Origin: DATLGD01 sp035540755
GTDB taxonomy: Bacteria; Actinomycetota; Actinomycetes; Mycobacteriales; SCTD01
Direction: 5' to 3'
DNA length: 33,104 bases
NCBI GenBank assembly: GCA_035540755.1
Contig: DATLGD010000165.1
Coordinates: forward strand, 1-33,104
Shown here: piece by piece, positions 29,912 to 33,104 of the stretch
How the letters are laid out: the number at the start of each line of letters is the position of its first letter
Position numbering within the stretch: position 1 is the first letter of the stretch
Notes under the pieces: generated by a model
What the model saw: the letters and a program-made list of their open reading frames with translations, nothing else
The model's database searches: none
What the model was told of the DNA's origin: nothing
Made by a program: the position numbers and the translations under genes

Positions 29912-30951
29912 AAGCCGTCCGCGCCGGCGGGCGTCAGCACGTCATAGCGGGTGAGCACGTCCGCGCCGTCGGCGGTGACGAGCAGCGTGTGCTCGAACTG
30001 GGCCGTGCGCGACCGGTCGGCGGTGACGGCCGTCCACCCGTCGTCCCACATCTCGTGCCGCCAGTCGCCGATGGTGATCATCGGCTCGATGGTGAACGTC
30101 ATGCCCTCGAGGATCGGCGAGCGCGCGTCGGGGTTGTCGTAGTGGAAGACCTGCGGCTCGCAGTGGAAGCTGCGGCCGATGCCGTGCCCGACGAACGCGC
30201 GCACGACGCCGTAGCCCAGCCCCTCGGCGTGCGCCTGGATGGCCTTGCCGATGTCGCGCACCTGGGCACCCGGGCGCACGGCGGCGATGCCCAGGTCGAG
30301 GCACTCCTGCGTGACCTCGACCAGCCGTCGCGTCTCCTCGTCGACGTCTCCGACGAGGAAGGTGCGGTTGGTGTCGCCGTGCACGCCGTCGAGGTAGATG
30401 GTGACGTCGCAGTTCACGATGTCGCCGTCCTGGAGCACGGTCGAGTCGGGGATGCCGTGGCAGATGACCTCGTTGACACTGGTGCACAGTGACTTCGGGA
30501 ACGGCATGACGGCACCGCCGTAGCCGAGCGGAGAGGGGTAGCCGCCCCGGGCGATGCAGGCCTCGTGCGCGACGCGGTCGAGCTCGTCGGTGGTGACGCC
30601 CGGGCGCACGGCGGCGCCGACCTCGGCCAGCACCTCGGCAGCGGCCCGGCCGGCCCGGCGCATCCGCTCGATGGTCTCGGCGTCCTTCGGTGCGCCGCTG
30701 TCGCGGAGCTTCGGCCGGCCGCGCTTGTCGAGCGCGTAGTCGGGACGGGAGATGTGGTCCGGCACGGCACGTCGCGGCGAGATCCTCCCCGGCCGCACGT
30801 GCAGGGCGGCCAGCCGCTCGGCCTCCTCGCGACGGGCCTGCTCGGCGACGGCGCGGGCCGGGTCGAGGTCGGCGATGCGGTGGCAGCGCTTGTACCTGCG
30901 GCCGCTGCCGCACCAGCAGGGCGAGTTCGAGGCGAGGACGGTTCCGGTCAT
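29908..30951 (-). CDS. map: Methionine aminopeptidase, type I, with SEC-C zinc motif
   Basis: Removes the initiator Met from new proteins. 347 residues: an N-terminal SEC-C motif (C12-x-C14, C23-H24 in SPCWCGSGRRYKRCH), a ~70-residue linker with charged helix and RPGRISPRRAVP, then the pita-bread catalytic domain from ~93. The metal ligands lie in DIVNCDVTIYLDGVHGDTNR (Asp pair), GHGIGRSFH (His), FTIEPM (Glu) and QFEHTL (Glu). SEC-C also occurs in SecA and may dock the enzyme at the ribosome; that is inference. The ATG at 30951 sits 8 bases after TAGTCT. The gene ends 3'-to-3' overlapping ppa by 3 bases. Confidence 0.95.
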   Translation of the reverse strand: MTGTVLASNSPCWCGSGRRYKRCHRIADLDPARAVAEQARREEAERLAALHVRPGRISPRRAVPDHISRPDYALDKRGRPKLRDSGAPKDAETIERMRRAGRAAAEVLAEVGAAVRPGVTTDELDRVAHEACIARGGYPSPLGYGGAVMPFPKSLCTSVNEVICHGIPDSTVLQDGDIVNCDVTIYLDGVHGDTNRTFLVGDVDEETRRLVEVTQECLDLGIAAVRPGAQVRDIGKAIQAHAEGLGYGVVRAFVGHGIGRSFHCEPQVFHYDNPDARSPILEGMTFTIEPMITIGDWRHEMWDDGWTAVTADRSRTAQFEHTLLVTADGADVLTRYDVLTPAGADGF

Positions 30952-30965
30952 CGCCGACCAGACTA
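30952..30965 (-). promoter_or_regulatory. -10 box for map (leaderless)
   Basis: On the minus strand TAGTCT (30965-30960) is followed by 8 bases and ATG at 30951. The upstream idsA stop is only 36 bases away, so map may be read both from idsA and from this promoter. Confidence 0.6.
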
Positions 30966-30986
30966 GGCGCGCGGGCGGCCGGCCGC

Positions 30987-32078
30987 TCAGACCGAGCGGG
31001 CGGTCGCGGCCAGCGACAGCTCGCGCAGCACTCCGCGCGCGGTGTCGTGCACCGGGGCGGCGTCGAGCGCCGCGAGGGCGTCGCCGAGCAGCGTGTCGAT
31101 GAGGCCCTCCACCCGGTCCAGCGCCCCGGTCTCGGTGATGACCTCGCGCAGCACGGCGACGCCGTCGTCTGTCAGGTGCGGGTCGCCCAGGTGCTTGCGG
31201 ACGGCGGCCTGCTGCGCGCTGGACGCCGACTCGACCGCCATCGCCACGAGGGCGGTGCGCTTGCCCTCGCGCAGGTCGTCGCCGGCCGGCTTGCCGGTCT
31301 CGGCCGGGTCGCCGAAGACGCCGAGGACGTCGTCGCGCAGCTGAAAGGCCTCGCCGAGCGGCAGGCCGTAGCCGGAGTACCCGTCGAGCACGTCCTGGCC
31401 GGCTCCGGCGAGCACGGCGCCGAGGTGCAGCGGGCGCTCGATCGTGTACTTCGCGCTCTTGTAGCGGGCGACGCGCAGCGCCCGCTCGACCGACCCGCCG
31501 CCGCGGGCCTGCTCGAGCAGGTCGAGGTACTGCCCGCCCATGAGCTCGGCCCGCATCTCGTCGTAGATGCGGTGCCCGTCGCGCAGTCGCTGCGGCGGCA
31601 GGCCGCAGGTCGACAGCATCTGGTCCGACCAGGCCAGGCACAGGTCCCCCAGCAGGATCGCCGCGCCGGTGCCGAAGGCCTCGGGGCTGCCGAGCCAGCC
31701 CTCGCTGCGGTGCAGCGCGGCGAAGCGCCGGTGGGCGGCCGGCGAGCCCCGGCGGGTGTCGCTGTCGTCCATGACGTCGTCGTGGACGATCGCGCAGGCC
31801 TGGAACAGCTCGAGCGAGGCGGCGGCCGTGACCACGGCCTCGCTGTCTGTGCCGCCGGCTCCGCGGAACCCCCAGTAGCAGAAGGCCGGCCGCAGCCGCT
31901 TGCCGCCCGACAGCAGCACCGACAGGGCGTCGACGAGGGGCCCCAGCTCCTCGCTCACGGCCTCGAGCACGTGCTGCTGGCCGGCGACGAACCCGTCGAG
32001 GCACTTCTGCACCCGCTGGCGGAGGTCCTCGCGGTCGAGCGGCGGCGGTCGGTCGGCAGCCGGGGCAGGGACGTCCAC
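30987..32078 (-). CDS. idsA: Polyprenyl (geranylgeranyl) diphosphate synthase
   Basis: An all-helical trans-prenyltransferase of 363 residues that makes linear isoprenoid diphosphates from IPP and DMAPP. Motifs: GGKRLRP (58-64), the first Asp-rich motif HDDVMD (D100, D101, D104) and the second, LRDDVLGVFGD (D249, D250). The residues just before the first motif are small (C95, A96), which fits products of C20 or longer and so a GGPP supply for crtB. M. tuberculosis IdsA2 (Rv2173) is in the same place relative to an MTHFR-like gene. The GTG at 32078 lies 7 bases after TACCCT and is the start used; it is divergent from metF across 112 bp. Confidence 0.92.
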   Translation of the reverse strand: MDVPAPAADRPPPLDREDLRQRVQKCLDGFVAGQQHVLEAVSEELGPLVDALSVLLSGGKRLRPAFCYWGFRGAGGTDSEAVVTAAASLELFQACAIVHDDVMDDSDTRRGSPAAHRRFAALHRSEGWLGSPEAFGTGAAILLGDLCLAWSDQMLSTCGLPPQRLRDGHRIYDEMRAELMGGQYLDLLEQARGGGSVERALRVARYKSAKYTIERPLHLGAVLAGAGQDVLDGYSGYGLPLGEAFQLRDDVLGVFGDPAETGKPAGDDLREGKRTALVAMAVESASSAQQAAVRKHLGDPHLTDDGVAVLREVITETGALDRVEGLIDTLLGDALAALDAAPVHDTARGVLRELSLAATARSV

Positions 32079-32091
32079 GAGCCGGAGGGTA
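32079..32091 (-). promoter_or_regulatory. -10 box for idsA (leaderless)
   Basis: On the minus strand TACCCT (32091-32086) is followed by 7 bases and the GTG at 32078. Confidence 0.6.
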
Positions 32092-32177
32092 ACGGCGCGC
32101 GGCGGAACCCGCCCGTCGACGATCCCGGCCGACACCCGTGACGGCGGCGCCGCAGCGGCGGTGCGAGCCGGTTCGCC

Positions 32178-32190
32178 TAGGCTCCGGCCC
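32178..32190 (+). promoter_or_regulatory. -10 box for metF (leaderless)
   Basis: TAGGCT (32178-32183) is followed by 7 bases and the ATG at 32191. With the idsA box it forms a divergent pair in 112 bp; no -35 box or operator is obvious between them. Confidence 0.6.
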
Positions 32191-33078
32191 ATGGCCGACC
32201 GCACGATCCGGGAGATGCTCGCCTCCGGAGAGCGCCTGTTCTCCTTCGAGTTCTTCCCGCCGAAGACAGAGGCCGGCGAGCGCGCGCTGTGGCAGGCGAT
32301 CCGCCAGCTCGAGACGCTGCGGCCGCACTTCGTGTCGATCACCTACGGCGCCGGCGGGTCCAGCCGCGACAAGACTCTCGCCATCACCGAGCGGATCGCC
32401 ACCGACACCACGCTGACGCCGCTGGCGCACCTCACCGCCGTCGACCACTCGGTGTCCGAGCTGCGGCGCATCATCGGCTCGCTCGCAGCGGCAGGGGTCC
32501 GCAACGTGCTGGCGCTGCGCGGCGACCCGCCCGGCGACCCGCAGGGCGAGTGGCGCCGGCACGCCGAGGGCGTCGAGTACGCCGAGGAGCTGGTGCGCCT
32601 GGTGCGGGGGTCCGGCGACTTCTGCGTGGGGGTCGCGGCTTTCCCGGAGAAGCACCCGCGCTCGCCCGACCACGACACCGATGCCGAGCACTTCGTGCGC
32701 AAGTGCGCGGCCGGCGCCGACTTCGCCATCACGCAGATGTTCTTCCACCTCGAGGACTACCTGCGGCTCCGCGACCGGGTGGCCGCCCGCGGCTGCGACG
32801 TGCCGATCCTCCCGGGGATCATGCCGGTCACCAACGTGTCGCAGATCGAGCGGTTCGCCGTGCTGTCGGGAGCCGACTTCCCGACCGACGTCGCCGAGCG
32901 GCTGCACGCCGTCGAGGACGACCCGGAGGCGGTGCGCGAGATCGGCGTCGAGGTCGCTACGGACCTGTGCGACTCGCTGCTGCGCGAGGGAGCGCCGGGC
33001 CTGCACTTCATCACCCTCAACCGGAGCACCGCGACCCGCGAGATCTACAGCCGGCTCGGGCTCGGCGCGCTGACCTGA
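32191..33078 (+). CDS. metF: 5,10-methylenetetrahydrofolate reductase
   Basis: Reduces methylenetetrahydrofolate to methyltetrahydrofolate for methionine synthesis. A TIM-barrel flavoprotein of 295 residues, typical of bacterial MetF. Motifs: FSFEFFPPKTEAGE (catalytic Glu in FEFFPPK), SITYGAGGSSRDKT, HLTAVDHS, NVLALRGDPP and ADFAITQMFFHLEDY, PILPGIMPVTN. M. tuberculosis Rv2172c holds the same place next to idsA2, and is an MTHFR-related protein. The ATG at 32191 directly precedes the conserved domain and follows a leaderless -10 box. The gene ends 26 bases before the window edge. Confidence 0.94.
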   Translation: MADRTIREMLASGERLFSFEFFPPKTEAGERALWQAIRQLETLRPHFVSITYGAGGSSRDKTLAITERIATDTTLTPLAHLTAVDHSVSELRRIIGSLAAAGVRNVLALRGDPPGDPQGEWRRHAEGVEYAEELVRLVRGSGDFCVGVAAFPEKHPRSPDHDTDAEHFVRKCAAGADFAITQMFFHLEDYLRLRDRVAARGCDVPILPGIMPVTNVSQIERFAVLSGADFPTDVAERLHAVEDDPEAVREIGVEVATDLCDSLLREGAPGLHFITLNRSTATREIYSRLGLGALT

Positions 33079-33091
33079 ATCCCCTTTCAGG
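33074..33091 (+). terminator. Short hairpin at the metF stop codon
   Basis: CCTGAA (33074-33079) and TTCAGG (33086-33091) with a 6-base loop, overlapping the stop codon. Stem of only 6 bp; weak candidate. Confidence 0.3.
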
Positions 33092-33104
33092 CATCGGCTG
33101 GCTT

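Noticed and set aside
30952..33006. Long minus-strand frame antisense to metF that continues into map
   Set aside because: No family features; metF on the plus strand has complete motifs, and the leaderless promoter sets the map start.
1..33104. CRISPR arrays, insertion sequences, phage integrases, tRNA or rRNA genes
   Set aside because: No regular spaced repeats, transposase or integrase motifs, or tRNA T-loop signatures were seen by eye; a tRNA scan would be decisive.

Overview
The window is a gene-dense, very GC-rich stretch (third codon positions almost all G or C) of a chromosome from an actinobacterium (Actinomycetota). Evidence: short TANNNT -10 boxes 6-8 bases before the start codon (leaderless transcripts), a PASTA Ser/Thr kinase, a SEC-C methionine aminopeptidase, a GT-C alpha-mannosyltransferase of the MptA/MptB kind, a DUF6480 protein, and gene content matching the Mycobacterium tuberculosis Rv2172c-Rv2178c neighbourhood (class II DAHP synthase, PknL, Rv2175c, MptA, IdsA, MTHFR-like protein). 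A pigmented free-living lineage is likely from the carotenoid genes; I cannot name the genus. No tRNA, rRNA, CRISPR array, insertion sequence or phage gene was found.

Layout. 1-5.6 kb: the end of a class II DAHP synthase, facing a one-protein sigma-like/zinc-finger/membrane/Ig-like fusion across a long hairpin that contains both stop codons; then L-threonine aldolase and a secreted LVIVD beta-propeller protein. 5.8-10.8 kb (all minus): class I DAHP synthase, endonuclease IV, a four-PASTA kinase and a LysM/SLT lytic transglycosylase. 11-13.1 kb: a TPP riboswitch controlling thiG-thiH. 13.1-14 kb: a gene remnant, then an AbiEii-like nucleotidyltransferase with a coupled 64-residue partner. 14-17.6 kb: D-threonine aldolase-like enzyme, sugar-lactone oxidase and a ferredoxin-reductase-like flavoprotein. 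17.6-18.9 kb: Rv2175c-like protein, thiS and thiE. 18.9-24.8 kb (all minus): DUF6480 protein, phytoene synthase, second LVIVD protein, mannosyltransferase, phytoene desaturase. 24.9-29.9 kb (plus): LPATG-bearing penicillin-acylase-family protein, zinc-ribbon SDR protein, pyrophosphatase. 29.9-33.1 kb: methionine aminopeptidase and polyprenyl diphosphate synthase (minus), then MTHFR (plus).

How the genes connect. IdsA, CrtB and CrtI can make GGPP, phytoene and desaturated carotenoid. ThiG, ThiH, ThiS and ThiE cover thiazole formation and its coupling to the pyrimidine; ThiC, ThiD and ThiF are not in the window. Two unrelated DAHP synthases feed the shikimate pathway. The kinase, lytic transglycosylase, mannosyltransferase, sigma-like fusion, acylase and LVIVD proteins all point at the cell envelope. 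The best leads for something new are the sigma/zinc-finger/TM/IPT fusion, the SDR lacking its catalytic Tyr, the sortase-type acylase, the nucleotidyltransferase pair beside a truncated gene, and a 17-bp divergent promoter whose -10 box may work on both strands.
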